Numbered from the stretch's first letter, positions 8,073 to 20,108 are shown. The stretch is DNA of 64,000 bases from Saprospiraceae bacterium (GCA_016716335.1 JADJWN010000015.1:10755-74754); one strand, 5' to 3'. Notes: generated by a model not told the origin, from the letters alone. Numbers and translations are program-made.

Positions 8073-9080
8073 TTATTCGAAGCCGTTTACACCGGCTACT
8101 GTGGTGTATTTAAAGGACAATTTCTGATCGGGATAAATGTACTTAAAGGCCGACTGTACCATCAGTGTCCCTTCATGAAATCCGCAAAGAATAAGCTTAA
8201 GCTTACCCGGGTAAGTATTGATATCCCCTATGGCATAGATGCCGGGAAGATTAGTGCTGTAATCGTAAGTATCCACCTTGATGGCGTTGTTTTCGATTTC
8301 AAGACCCCAATCACCTATAGGTCCCAACTTTGGAGCCAGGCCAAACAAGGGTATGAAATGATCTGCCTCATAGGCTACCGGAGATTTACCGTCCTGCTCA
8401 ATGATTACTTCCTTGAGTACCCCGTTGCCATTCAGGCCTACTGCCTGTGCCTCGGTGATCAGGTTGATTTTATTGTTGCGTGCCAGATCCATGACTTTCT
8501 CTACCGAATCGAGTGCACCTCTGAATGATGTCCTGCGATGTATAAGGGTCACTTCTTTGGCAATATCCGCCAGAATGATACTCCAGTCCAGCGCAGAATC
8601 TCCTCCACCGGCCACCAGCACTTTTTTACCTCTGTATTTCTCGGGATCTTTGATAATGTAATCCACTCCTTTGTCTTCAAATGCCTCGATATTTTCGATG
8701 GGCGGCTTGCGGGGCTCGAAGCATCCGAGCCCTCCGGCAATGGCTACCACAGGAGCAGATATCCGGGTACCTCTGTGGGTAGTGACGGTGTATTCCTTCT
8801 CTCCGGTTTTTTCGAGTTTTTCGGCTCTTTCTCCTAATGTAAAGCCGGGCTTAAAAGGAGCGATCTGCTCCATCAGATTTTTTACCAGATCACCTGCCAG
8901 AATGGATGGGTATCCTGGTATATCATAGATTGGTTTTTTAGGATAAATTTCTGTCAATTGTCCTCCGGGCTGGCCCAGTACGTCTATAAGATGACACCTG
9001 AGTTTGAGCAATCCGGCCTCAAATACCGTAAACAATCCCACAGGGCCTGCACCGATAATGATTATGTCTGTTTGAATCAT
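8073..9080 (-). CDS. Ferredoxin--NADP+ reductase, thioredoxin-reductase-like (YumC type)
   Basis: This 335-residue flavoprotein has an N-terminal FAD site IIGAGPVGLFTVFEAG and a second dinucleotide site VLVAGGGDSALDW near residue 165. The C-terminal FAD block is GIYAIGDINTYPGKLKLI. The CxxC redox pair of true thioredoxin reductases is absent, which places it in the ferredoxin/flavodoxin-NADP reductase type 2 group. It is followed by the ferredoxin gene after 4 bases, which supports this assignment. Confidence 0.9.
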   Translation of the reverse strand: MIQTDIIIIGAGPVGLFTVFEAGLLKLRCHLIDVLGQPGGQLTEIYPKKPIYDIPGYPSILAGDLVKNLMEQIAPFKPGFTLGERAEKLEKTGEKEYTVTTHRGTRISAPVVAIAGGLGCFEPRKPPIENIEAFEDKGVDYIIKDPEKYRGKKVLVAGGGDSALDWSIILADIAKEVTLIHRRTSFRGALDSVEKVMDLARNNKINLITEAQAVGLNGNGVLKEVIIEQDGKSPVAYEADHFIPLFGLAPKLGPIGDWGLEIENNAIKVDTYDYSTNLPGIYAIGDINTYPGKLKLILCGFHEGTLMVQSAFKYIYPDQKLSFKYTTVAGVNGFE

Positions 9081-9084
9081 CCTG

Positions 9085-9092
9085 CAAAATTA
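9085..9092 (-). promoter_or_regulatory. -7 promoter box of the reductase-ferredoxin operon
   Basis: TAATTTTG on the minus strand matches TAnnTTTG perfectly and ends 4 bases before the ATG at 9080. No good TTTG -33 box at the usual distance was found. Confidence 0.55.
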
Positions 9093-9208
9093 TAGAAGAC
9101 CAACAAAATTTTATTTTGTCAAGTGTGTATTAACATACAATTGGCAAAGATGGTTGCAAAATTAGGCGGGCTTGCTCATTCCTTGATTGATACGGGTTAT
9201 ATCAAATT

Positions 9209-9252
9209 ATGACCTGTGTCATCATGTCAGTGCCTTTGACTCCGTAATCTTG
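9209..9252 (+). promoter_or_regulatory. Crp/Fnr-like dyad and -7 box upstream of a small ORF
   Basis: The 14-bp perfect dyad ATGAC-ctgt-GTCAT (9209-9222) has the TGAC-N4-GTCA form of Crp/Fnr-family operators. Its centre is about 40-42 bases before the start point implied by TAATCTTG (9245-9252, one mismatch to TAnnTTTG), the geometry of a class II activator site. It points to the 36-residue ORF at 9272. Which regulator binds is unknown. Confidence 0.5.
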
Positions 9253-9271
9253 CAGCCTGAATACTCCATGT

Positions 9272-9382
9272 ATGCTCACCAATATCATTCTGATTATCAT
9301 CGTACTCCATCTTATAGCCGGCTTTGGGTTTATAGTCTGGAAACTCGCCGGACCGGTGAAGAAGGATGGGGAGGATAAATGA
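9272..9382 (+). CDS. Small single-pass membrane protein (36 aa)
   Basis: The ATG at 9272 opens a 37-codon frame encoding MLTNIILIIIVLHLIAGFGF, then IVWKLAGPVKKDGEDK. It has one clear membrane helix (residues 3-23) and a lysine/acid-rich tail, with the charge distribution of a protein whose C-terminus stays in the cytosol. A -7 box and a Crp/Fnr-like dyad sit directly upstream at sensible distances. A longer overlapping frame (9187-9378) has poor coding character and is taken as the shadow. No family is recognised; small subunits or regulators of respiratory complexes look like this, but that is a guess. Confidence 0.5.
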   Translation: MLTNIILIIIVLHLIAGFGFIVWKLAGPVKKDGEDK

Positions 9383-9537
9383 CTGTGTCTTTGTCTTGAA
9401 GGATTACCCTCTCGAACCTAAAATATCCTATCAATTGAAAACGGATAAACTTCATAGGATTTGACTATGAATTTTATTAACTACGGCTGCGAAAGATACT
9501 ATGGACCAAAGTTGACATAAATAACCATTCATACCTG

Positions 9538-9616
9538 CAAATCAGTCTTTCAAAAGACATATCTGATAATTGTTGCAGTCAAAACCGCCTCAGATATTTG
9601 GTATTTTGTAAGTTTG
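9538..9616 (+). promoter_or_regulatory. Promoter of giant paralogue 1 with upstream conserved element
   Basis: TAAGTTTG (9609-9616) is a perfect -7 box 14 bases before the ATG at 9631. About 71 bases upstream, CAAATCAGTCT starts an element containing the dyad GTCTTT-ca-AAAGAC. The same element occurs at the same distance in front of the second paralogue at 13541, so it is likely a shared regulatory site. Confidence 0.55.
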
Positions 9617-9630
9617 AAAAAATTTATGGT

Positions 9631-12600
9631 ATGAAAAGACTTTACACGCTGACCATATTTTTAATATCCATTATATCTTTTTCAGATAGTCAGGCATCGC
9701 ATAAAGCCCGGACTGAGTCGCCTGTACTGCAAAACTGCACAAGACCCAAGACCAGATATGAAATGAAGGTCAATAATGTACGTGCAGCATTGCTCACAGG
9801 AGGTGATTTGTTTGATGATAATATTTACATTTTCCTTACAGACCGGAAGAAACTCAAGTATCTGCCATATGCAATGCAGGAATCTGGGCCGGAGGCATGA
9901 CATCAGATGGCAATGTAAAACTTTCGGGCATAACATACAGGAAATCGGGATTTGATTACAGTACCGGACCATTGGACAGAGAGGGTAATACAAATTTTCA
10001 GGTTTGCAGCAACTGGGACAAAATATTTACTGTGACCGGAAATAATATTTACCTGCACATCCACAATTTTAAAAATGCAAAAATCCTCAATCAACCCTAT
10101 GACTGCGATAAAATTCCGGCAGATGTGAAGTTTTGGCCTGCTCAGGGCAATCCATTCTGGATGGAAAAATATAAATTTCCCCTTCCCGACCAGCCTTTAG
10201 CCAATTATTATGATTACAATTCAGATGGCCTGTACAACCCTTGTGACGGAGATTACCCCTTACAGTTCTCACATGATTGTCAATTGGAATACCACAATCA
10301 AAGCATAAGAATTCCGGACGAAATCAATTATTTTATATTTAACGATGCAGGCAGTGTACATAGTTTGACCAACCCCAATTATCTCGGCATGGAGTACCAT
10401 GCCAACGCCTATGCTTACCGTTCTGATGACGATTTGAATAATATGACTTTTTACACCTATAAAACGATTTATAAAGGAACAGAAAGTATAAAGGATTTTT
10501 ATTTCGGACTTTTCGTACACTCTGCATTGGGCTGCAATATGGATGATTTTTTTGGGTATGATGTGGCAAGAAGTATGGCATATGTATATAATTCTGATGA
10601 TTTTGATGGATTTACAAACGCTCCCTGTTCTGAATTCAATACTTATGGTAGCCAAATCCCGGTCGTCGGTATTGATTTCTTTAAGGGGCCTCAAGTCATG
10701 AAAGCTTTTGTAAGAGATGAATCCGGCAATATCATTTATGGACCAGATGGTCAACCGCTGTTACAGGATCTTAATACATCAACAATGCAGCATGACACTA
10801 TCGTGGAAATACCCGTAAAAAGCTTCAACCATTTGATGACCGGGATACCGGTATTCTTTCCCAACAGTATGGTAGATGAGGGTCTGTACAGATTACTTAA
10901 ATGTCCGGTATTGGGGAATGATACCCTTTGCTTCAGATATACGGACTATCCTGATATCCCCGGGGGGAATTCTATGTGTGGGTTGAATTTCAACAGAAGT
11001 AATGGAATTATGATGATTTCTACCGGTCCCACAGCATTACTTCCGGGTGCTTCTCAAATGATAAGCTTCGGAATTGTGGGCGTTGAAAATGTAAAACACC
11101 CATGTCCGGACCTTACACAACTTAAATTTGCTGATGATTATGCCCAAAGCCTCTTTGACTTATGCTTTCAGAATACATGCTCAGGACCGGATGCACCTGA
11201 CCTCGATTTCAAACCGGAAGATCAGTGCTTAAAAATTCAAATCATAAACCACCCTGCTTCCAACAATTACAACGAATCCTATATTCAATCCATCCGGAAT
11301 GTCGCCGGTGAAATCACCTATAAATTTGAAGGTTATAAAATCTATCAGCTGGCTCATGAAGATGTGCCATATTCCGAACTTAACAATCCTGATCTGACAC
11401 GCTTGGTATATCAGGCGGATATAAAAAATGAGGTGCAGGATTTGTACAACTGGAATCTTGTATCTGATAAAGATCCTGCTGCCTCATTGCCATATAAGTG
11501 GACAAAAAGCCTCAAAGTCAGTGGCAGTAATGAAGGGATTACCCATTCCATCACACTGACTGAAGATTTGTTTGCAAAAGAAGACAAAGAATTTCTCTTT
11601 GGGAAGACCTATTACTATACAGTCGTGGCATATGCCGCAGGAAGCGGTCAGGAATTTGACCCTATGACCGGAAAGGGATTGCAAAAATCATATATCGAAA
11701 GTACGCAAAACCTTCGTACATATGCCTTTACGCCTAAACTATCTTATCAATATAACGGATATGTGGCCCAAATCACAAGAATATCCGGATCAGGTAATCC
11801 ACATATAGATCTGGCATTAGACCAATCAATGTATGATAAAATTCTATCAGGCAATCCGATAAGACAAATCAGATATCTGCCCGGATATGGACCTTTATTA
11901 ATAAGAGTAAACGAACCTGACAAACTGGTAAAACACAGATACAGGGTATCGGTGGAAGGGAGTTTTGACTTTAGCAGAGATCTTTGCAATTACAGAAATG
12001 ACGCAAGATGGAAAATTACAGACTTAACAACAGATGAAACCCTGGCAGAAAATATCCCCTTAAATTCAACAAAGGAAATCAATTTAAAAGAGCAGGGTTT
12101 TTCCATATGGATGCCCCAATTGCCTGAACCCGGTGAAAATTACAATTATTATAATGGTGGAATCTCTGCCACTCTGGAATACAAGGACAGTACCGGTCCA
12201 AAGTGGTTTGAGGGTATTACTGCCAATACCGTTGATTTGTTGCATGACAGACATTTTTCGATCCTCGAGCCCCACCCCACAGACCCCAAAAACAGACTTT
12301 CAAGATTGGGTGAAGGTTATTTTTTCCCTATGCGTTATGTCAGATCCAAGTCTGACCCCGAATTTCCCTTATACGTAAGTCCATCTTCTCCCTCTTTGCT
12401 ACAAGCCGCGACACTTCCAACCACCAACTATCTCCGGATCAGAGATATTAATAACGTGGATATCATTTTTACTTCAGACAGATCCAAATGGAGCAAATGC
12501 GTCGTTGTGGAAACTACCTCAACTTTCTACACCGATGGAGGACTCACCACTATCGGAAATGCCAGACATTTTGAGGTAAGACGATCTCCTTCAATAGATC

Positions 12601-13454
12601 AAAACGGCAACCCGCTCAATGACAATACCTTTGGTTTCAGTTATTTCCCTGGGTACGCAGTAGATGTGGAGACCGGTAAAAGACTGAATATCTTTTTTGG
12701 TGAAGCGAGTGTCTTCCATGGAATCAATTCGTCATTGCTTGAAGGTGACCCGAATATCTGTTCTGACATGATTTTCAATCCTTCCGCACAGATTTATTCT
12801 GATGCTGCTCATAAACCTTTAAAATATGTAGCAGGCGGGCATCATTATATTTATGTCACCAGGGAAGATTATGATGGATGCAGGCGCATTGGACAGTTAT
12901 TGAGGAATGGAGGTAGTCAGATAAACAAGGTCAGAACACTGGCAGCAATCACCTGGACTGCAATTCCGCTCTTGAATAAAAATGCCCGATTTTTGAGCCT
13001 TGCAAATGGTCTGATACCCAATGACCTTATCGTCAAACTCCGGGTGGATAATCCCTACGGTCAATCCAGAATTTTCAGTTTGGACCGTGAAAGGGATTGC
13101 ATCACAGACGGACAGAATCCGGTGTATGAATTTGAGTTTGCAGCTCTGAGTCATATTACAGATCTTCCACAGAGTAAAGCATTGAATAGGATAGGTCTTT
13201 ACCCTAATCCGGCACGCTTGGTGTCGGACGGATTTACAGTTGTACTCAGCAATGTACCTGAAGGTGCGGAAATCCGGCTGATGGATTTCAGAGGTAATGT
13301 GGTGGAAGTATTTGATGAAAAAACCACTTCTGACGCTACGGGCGGAATGCTGAAGCTTCAATCTAAAAAATCACTGCGAACTGGTCTGTATTTTTTCAAT
13401 ATAAGCCATAAAGCAAGTGGTGAAACAAGGTTGATCAAATGGCTGATTTTGTAA
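9631..13454 (+). pseudogene. Giant T9SS-exported surface protein, paralogue 1 (one frameshift)
   Basis: Two frames, 9631-9900 and 9897-13454, align end to end with the paralogue at 13633. Restoring one base near 9847-9853 gives a single protein of about 1274 residues. The junction then reads VSAICNAGIWAGG against VSAIYNAGIWAGG in the paralogue. It has a signal peptide (MKRLYTLTIFLISIISFSDS), repeated Asp/Asn-rich beta segments such as NYYDYNSDGLYNPCDGDYP, and a C-terminal type A sorting domain (IGLYPNPARLVS to TRLIKWLIL). The protein would cross the outer membrane by T9SS and be anchored or released. Function is unknown. The frameshift is either real decay or a sequencing deletion. Confidence 0.75.
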
Positions 13455-13540
13455 AATTTTTGCCATAAGATATTATGCCGGTTGATGAAAACTGATTAGC
13501 ACGAATATCTTCCATTAATAAATAACCCAATTAACAACTT

Positions 13541-13618
13541 CAAATCAGTCTCTTGAAAGACAATAATAAATATTATTTAGCCATAATTAACTCTAATATT
13601 CTGGATTTTATAGTTTTG
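13541..13618 (+). promoter_or_regulatory. Promoter of giant paralogue 2 with upstream conserved element
   Basis: TAGTTTTG (13611-13618) is a perfect -7 box 14 bases before the ATG at 13633. CAAATCAGTC at 13541, followed by a hyphenated dyad ending AAAGAC, repeats the element seen in front of paralogue 1, at nearly the same distance from the -7 box (70 against 71 bases). Confidence 0.55.
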
Positions 13619-13632
13619 GAAAAATTTACAGT

Positions 13633-16600
13633 ATGAAAAGACTTTATTTTTCAGTAATCATAAGTATTGCATTATACTCCGGAATTACATCTCAAAGTTT
13701 TACCCGCACCAAGTTCCTGCAGAATTGTGATAGACCGCAGGCTTCGTATATTATGAAAGTTAATAATGTGCGGGCAAAATTATTGACGGGAGGTGATTTA
13801 TTTGCGGAAGGAGCATATATTTTTCCCAACAACAGACAAAAATCCGAGGTATCTGCTATTTATAATGCAGGAATATGGGCCGGAGGAATTGATCGAGATG
13901 GCAATGTGAAACTTTCAGCAGTTATGTATCGCTCTATGGGTTATGATTATGTGACCGGGCCGCTTGATGCCGTTGGTGGTACTAACAATAAAGCCTGTAC
14001 TGTTTGGGATAAAATTTTTACCGTAAATGGATTAAGTATTTATACACATATACAAAATTTTAAAACTGCAAGATTACAAAACAAGCCTATGGAATGTGAT
14101 TTGATTCCAGATGATGTTAAATTCTGGCCTGCTCAAGGCAATCCCTACTGGAAAGAAAACTTTGATTTCGACCTTCCGGATCAGCCCATGGCCAATTTCT
14201 ACGATTATGATCTGGATGGTATTTACGACCCCTGTAAAGGCGATTATCCCTTACAATTTGATCAAGACTGTAATCTGCAATATCACGATGGATGGGTGGT
14301 TATTCCTGCAGAGATTAATTATTTTGTTTTGAATGATGTCGGCAGGCCACATTCTTTATCAGGGCCTGCATTTTTAGGTATGGAATACCATGTAAATGCC
14401 TATGCTTACACTACAGATAACGACCTCAACAATACAACATTATTTACGTACAAAACTAACTACATAGGGATAATTTACTTATGGGATTATTGCTTCGGAT
14501 TGTGGATTGACCCGGATTTAGGATGTCATCATGACGATTATTTTGGTTTTGATGTAGCCCGCGATATGGCTTTTATTTACAATGAAGATGAAACAGATGG
14601 AAGTCAGGCAGATTTTTGTGATGGTACAAACACTTATGGAGACGAGATTCCCATGTTAGGAATTGATTTTTTGAAAGGCTTCAGAATTCCGAAAGTTTAC
14701 GCAAGAGATGAAAATGGCAATATATTGACTGATTCACTGGGGAATCCGGTACTTCTTGACCCTACGCTGTTCACCGGTGAGTATGACACCCTGATTTACT
14801 CACAAGTCAAATCATTCACCTATTTCGGAAATGGAGGTTTTGGTGCAGTATATCCGATGACAGGTCCTGAAAGGTCGAAAGAAGAAAGTTTTTATTATTA
14901 TCTCACCTGCAGATGGACTGATGGAACACCATTTACATATGGAGGCAACGGATATAATATTGATGTCCCTGCTCCTTATTGTATAGCTTACCCTGATGCC
15001 CCGAATGATCCTGATGGATGGTCTATGTGTACCGCTCCTCCCGGCCTTGGCGACAGGAAGTTTATGATGAGTACGACACCTATGCTTCTGAGTCCCGGAT
15101 CCTCCAATTTGATAACATTTGGTGTCATCGGCGTAGAAAACGTAAAACATCCCTGCCCGGATCTCACCCCTCTGCGTTTTGCTGACGATAATATTCAGGC
15201 CTTCTTTGATCAATGTTTCAGCACTTTACCCGTAGGCCCTGACAGCCCTGTACTGGAGGGTACAGCAGAAGACAAATCTATCCGGATAGCAATCCGAAAC
15301 AGGCCTTCATCCAACAATTACAACGAATCATATATTGAAAAAATACCTGCTCAGGATGGTGAAATCACCTACCTGTTTGAAGGTTATAAAATTTATCAGC
15401 TGGCACATGAAGATGTGCAATACTCTCAATTGAAAAATCCCGAGCTGGCACGTCTGGTATATCAGACGGATATAAAAAATGATATACAGGATTTGTACAA
15501 CTGGAATCTCGTATCTGATAAAGATCCTGATGCTTCATTGCCATATAAGTGGACAAAAAGCCTGAAAGTAAGCGGCAGTAATGAAGGAATCGTCCATTCC
15601 ATCACACTTATAGAAGACGCTTTTGCAAAGGAAGACAAACAGCTTCTGAATGGTAAAACCTATTACTACATGGCTGTAGCATATGCCGCTGCCAATGGTG
15701 AGGATTTTGATCCGCTTACGGGAAAAGGATTACAAACACCCTATTTAGAAAGCACTCAAAACCACCGCACTTACGCCTACACTCCCGTATTGCCGGATCA
15801 CAAAACCGGCTACGTAGCACAAATCACCAGAATATCAGGATCCGGCAATCCACATGTAAATCTGGTATTGGACAGCAGTATGTATGACAAAATCCTTTCA
15901 GGCAATCCAGTAACCCATCTTAAATATCTGCCGGGATACGGACCTGTGATTATCAGGGTAAATAATCCTGACAAACTTGTAAAACATAAATATAGAATTG
16001 AAGTAAGAGGTACTTTTGATCAATCCCGAAACATATGTCGCTATGATACAGATGCCACATGGAAGATAACTGATGTGACCAAAGGCCAGGTACTCAGGGA
16101 TAATATCCCTCTCAATATACCCGGTGAGATAAACTTCGAGCAGCATGGATTTTCAGTACTTATGCATCAATTTCCCGAACCCGGTGAAAATTACAACTTT
16201 TACAACGGTGGGATATCTGCTACTCTTGAATACAAAGACAGTAGCAAGCCGAAGTGGTTTGAGGGCATAACCATACACAGCAGATCCTCGCTGAAAGACA
16301 GGAATTTTGCAATTGTTGCTCCGCATGACACAGACCCCAAAAACAGACTTTGTGCCATAGGTAACGGATATTTTTTTCCCATGCGCTCCGCCAGATTTAT
16401 GCCTGATAAAAACTTTGAATTTTATGTGAGTCCTTCAGCATTCACCTTGCAATCAGTAGCAGTCAATCAAGCCAACAACAGTATAAGGACCAGAGATCTT
16501 AATAATGTAGATATCATTTTCACCTCCGACAAATCCAAATGGAGCAAATGCATAGTTGTGGAAACAACCTCACCTTTCTACACCGATGCCGGACTCACCA

Positions 16601-17502
16601 CTATCGGAAATGCCAGACATTTTGAGGTAAGACGATCTCCTTCAATAGATCAAAACGGCAACCCGCTCAATGACAATACCTTTGGTTCAGTTATTTCCCT
16701 GGGTACGCAGTAGATGTCGAGACCGGTAAAAGACTGAATATCTTTTTTGGCGAAGCGAGTGTTTTCCATGGAATCAATTCGTCACTGCTTGAAGGTGACC
16801 CAAATCTTTGTTCGGACATGATATTCAATCCTTCCGCACAGATTTATTCAAATGCCGTTTCTGTACCTCTAAAATATGTAGTAGGCGGGCATCATTATAT
16901 TTATATCACCAGACAGGATTATGATGGATGCGGCAATATAGGCCAGTTATTGAGAAATGGAGCCAGCACTTTGCAAAGAATAAAACCTATGGCAGCTATC
17001 ACCTGGACTGCCATTCCGGTATTAAGTAAAAAATCACAATTATTGAGTCTTGCCAATGGTCTTATACCCAATGACCTTATCGTCAAACTCCGGGTGGATA
17101 ATCCCTATGGTCAATCAAGAATAATGGATCTGAATCGGGAGAGAGAATGTACCATTGATGGTAAGGATCCGGTGTATGAATTTGAATTTATGGAAGTAAA
17201 TAACTTCGCAGATAGCCATCCAATCACAGCATTAAGTAAAGTAAGCCTGCACCCCAATCCTGTACAGTTGGTATCAGATGGGTTTACCATTGTACTCAGC
17301 AATGTACCTGAAGGTGCGGAAATCCGGCTGATGGATTTCAGAGGTAATGTGGTGGAAGTATTTGATGAAAAAACCACTTCTGACACTACGGGCGGATAAC
17401 TGAAGCTTCAATAAAAAATCACTGCGAACTGGTCTGTATTTTTTCAATATAAGCCATAAAGCCAGTGGTGAAACAAGGTTGATCAAATGGCTGATTTTAT
17501 GA
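13633..17502 (+). pseudogene. Giant T9SS-exported surface protein, paralogue 2 (several disruptions)
   Basis: This is the sister of the gene at 9631: signal peptide MKRLYFSVIISIALYSGITS, the same fold and the same end. The frame 13633-16713 is broken by a missing T at about 16686 (GGTTCAG against GGTTTCAG in paralogue 1). It resumes in another frame to 17399, where the sorting domain meets a stop (GGA TAA against GGA ATG), and a 2-base loss follows near 17424. The matching end of the sorting domain is still readable to 17502. Two stretches are nearly identical to paralogue 1 (see findings). With three separate lesions this copy is the stronger case for true decay. Confidence 0.75.
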
Positions 17503-17605
17503 GAAATGGGACAACTTCTTTATATATCTGCCGCAGCTTTTGAGATTAGCCTCTGATGAATACCTCACTTTTACTACCTTTGCCCAATCACAGATACACA
17601 GAAAA

Positions 17606-19164
17606 ATGCTGTCAAAAACGTACGCAAGTGCTGTACATGGGGTTGAAGCACAGACCATCACCGTAGAGGTCAATGCCGGTGGCGCAGTGGCCATGGGCAA
17701 GCAGGGATATTATCTGGTTGGATTGCCTGACAATGCGGTCAAGGAAGGCTGGCAAAGGATAGAGGCAGCTATCAAAAACATAGGACTGCAGGTACCCAGA
17801 GTCAAATTGGTCATCAATCTGGCACCGGCTGACATTCGCGAGGAAAGGTTCGGCTTCATGACCTGCCTATTGCCATGGGCATACTGGCCAGTACCGGTCA
17901 GGTAAAGGCTGATGCGTTGGATCAGTATCTTTTTATGGGAGAAGTGGCATTGGATGGGGTATTGAGGCCGATAAAAGGAGCCTTGCCGATTGCCATTCAA
18001 GCCAGAAAGGAAAAATTCAAAGCCTTTATCCTGCCCAAAGAAAATGCCCGGGAGGCGGCTATCGTCAATGATATAGAGGTGTACGGTATGGAAAATCTGA
18101 GGGATTTCATAGATTTTATCAATGGCGATGCAGAATTTCAACCTCTCAGCTACGATACCCGTGAAGTGTTTGAAGAAGAAAAAAATCTGTACGCCATCGA
18201 CTTCAATGATGTAAAGGGGCAGGAAAATATTAAAAGAGCACTCGAATTGGCTGCCGCAGGAGGTCATAATGTGATATTGATCGGTCCTCCGGGAGCTGGA
18301 AAAACCATGCTGGCAAGAAGGCTGCCGACCATACTTCCTCCGCTCAATCTGTATGAAGCACTCGAAACCACCAAAATACACTCTGTGGCGGGAATACTGC
18401 CTGCGGATTCGTCTCTGGTCACCACCAGACCATTCAGATCACCCCACCATACCATCAGTGATGTGGCATTGGTGGGTGGTGGCTCAAATCCCAATCCTGG
18501 AGAAATATCGCTTGCACACAACGGAGTACTCTTTTTGGATGAATTGCCGGAATTCAAGCGGCAGGTACTCGAGGTGATGCGCCAACCCATGGAAGAGCGT
18601 AAAGTAACCATCTCCCGGGCCAAAGTATCTGTGGATTATCCTGCCAGCTTTATGCTCATTGCATCGATGAATCCCTGTCCATGCGGATTTTACAATCATC
18701 CGGAAAAAGAATGTGTATGCGGTCCCGGAGTAGTAAAAAAATACCTGACCAAAATATCAGGTCCGCTACTCGACCGTATAGACCTGCATGTGGAAGTGAC
18801 ACCGGTATCGTATGACGAACTTTCGAGCATCGAGTACAAAAGCGAGTCCAGCAAGGATATAGCACAGAGAGTGGTGAATGCCCGCAAAATACAGGAAGAG
18901 CGCTTCAAGGAACACAAAGGCATTTTCTGCAATGCTCAGATGCCTTCACGTATGGTACGTGATGTATGCGAGCTTACCCCGGCCGGTACCAATCTGCTCA
19001 AGACTGCCATGCAAAGACTGCAATTGTCAGCCAGAGCCTATGACCGCATACTGAAAGTTGCCCGCACAGCCGCTGACCTGGCCGGAAGCCCGGATATCAA
19101 AATCGAGCATCTCGCAGAAGCTATCCAATACCGAAGCTTAGATCGGGAAGGCTGGGCAGGATAA
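17606..19164 (+). pseudogene. YifB/ComM-family Mg-chelatase-like AAA+ ATPase, frameshifted
   Basis: The ATG at 17606 starts MLSKTYASAVHGVEAQTITV, the typical YifB N-terminus (ChlI domain). The frame is lost near 17842-17855, in the conserved DIR-KEGSA-DLPIAMGIL region, and continues from about 17855 in another frame to 19164. The second part holds the AAA+ core: Walker A GPPGAGKTM, the FLDELPEF Walker B region, and the C-terminal Mg-chelatase domain with cysteines in NPCPCGFYNHPEKECVC. The family (ComM in Haemophilus) is a helicase-like motor acting in natural transformation. The repaired length of about 515 residues is normal for the family, so an indel error is as likely as loss of function. 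Confidence 0.85.
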
Positions 19165-19222
19165 GGCCAAATCTGATTTTAACCTTGAAAATATTAACCT
19201 GTAATCCAAGAATTTCAATGTT

Positions 19223-20086
19223 ATGGTAATATACGACCCCAAATCGTGGTGGAAACTGATTTTTAATTTTCACAAAAGTGATACTTTCCGTATGATGCTA
19301 CCGGGGATATTGGGTGTAGCATTGTTTACCGGGGTGGTGGCCTATGTGGAAAATGAGGTGCTGGACGCTACTTTCAAAAATACGACTGCCATACATTCTC
19401 TGGTGGGTTTTGCTTTATCTCTTTTATTGGTATTCCGTACCAATACTGCCTACGAACGATGGTGGGAAGGCCGCAAACTTTGGGGTAGTTTTGTCAATAA
19501 CAGCAGAAATCTGGCCCTGAAACTTTCAGTCCTTTCACTGGACCATCAGGAGAAAAAGAATTTCTCTCACCTGATAGCAGATTACGTATATATCGCAAAA
19601 GAGCACCTGCGAAATAATGCAGAAAAATCCGTCTCAAATCTCTCGGGAAGTTATGAACCCGGATTTTTTGAAAATACTTCCCATTTGCCCAATAAAATCA
19701 TGCAACGCTTGTACGTGTATGTACATAAGCTGTATGACCATCAGCGGATTTCAGGAGAGCAATTGCTTTTTCTGAATGCAGAATTGCAATCCTTTACAGA
19801 TAATCTCGGTGCATGTGAACGCATCAAAAAAACACCTATTCCCTACTCCTACAGTTTGTACTTGAAAAAACTGATTTTCATATACGTATTCACGATGCCC
19901 ATAGGTTTTGTCAGGGAATTCGGGTATTGGGCCATGCCCATAGTAGCTTTGATTTATTATGTTTTTGGCAGTATTGAATTGCTGGCCGAAGAAATCGAAG
20001 ATCCCTTCGGCACTGATGCCAATGACCTGCCGACCGATCAGATAGCAGACACCATCAGAGAAAATGTGGAAGAGATACTCCGGTAA
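19223..20086 (+). CDS. Bestrophin-family ion channel (UPF0187)
   Basis: This 287-residue protein begins MVIYDPKSWWKLIF. It carries the family block LLLVFRTNTAYERWWEGRKLWG near residue 70 and hydrophobic helices at about 27-45, 60-75 and 210-250. Bacterial bestrophin homologues form pentameric channels in the inner membrane. It starts 58 bases after yifB and is convergent with the minus-strand secreted-protein run; no operon partner is evident. The start is the first Met, and the length is normal for the bacterial family. Confidence 0.9.
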   Translation: MVIYDPKSWWKLIFNFHKSDTFRMMLPGILGVALFTGVVAYVENEVLDATFKNTTAIHSLVGFALSLLLVFRTNTAYERWWEGRKLWGSFVNNSRNLALKLSVLSLDHQEKKNFSHLIADYVYIAKEHLRNNAEKSVSNLSGSYEPGFFENTSHLPNKIMQRLYVYVHKLYDHQRISGEQLLFLNAELQSFTDNLGACERIKKTPIPYSYSLYLKKLIFIYVFTMPIGFVREFGYWAMPIVALIYYVFGSIELLAEEIEDPFGTDANDLPTDQIADTIRENVEEILR

Positions 20087-20108
20087 ATTTTTATTACAAT
20101 TTTGGAAA

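Noticed and set aside
9187..9378. 63-codon ORF overlapping the 36-residue membrane peptide
   Set aside because: Its start overlaps the Crp/Fnr-like region and its product is poor in hydrophobic patterning; the other frame has a clear membrane helix and a better-placed start.
9425..9460. ATCCTAT / ATAGGAT inverted repeat as a terminator
   Set aside because: The arms are short, the loop is long (22 bases) and no T-run follows.
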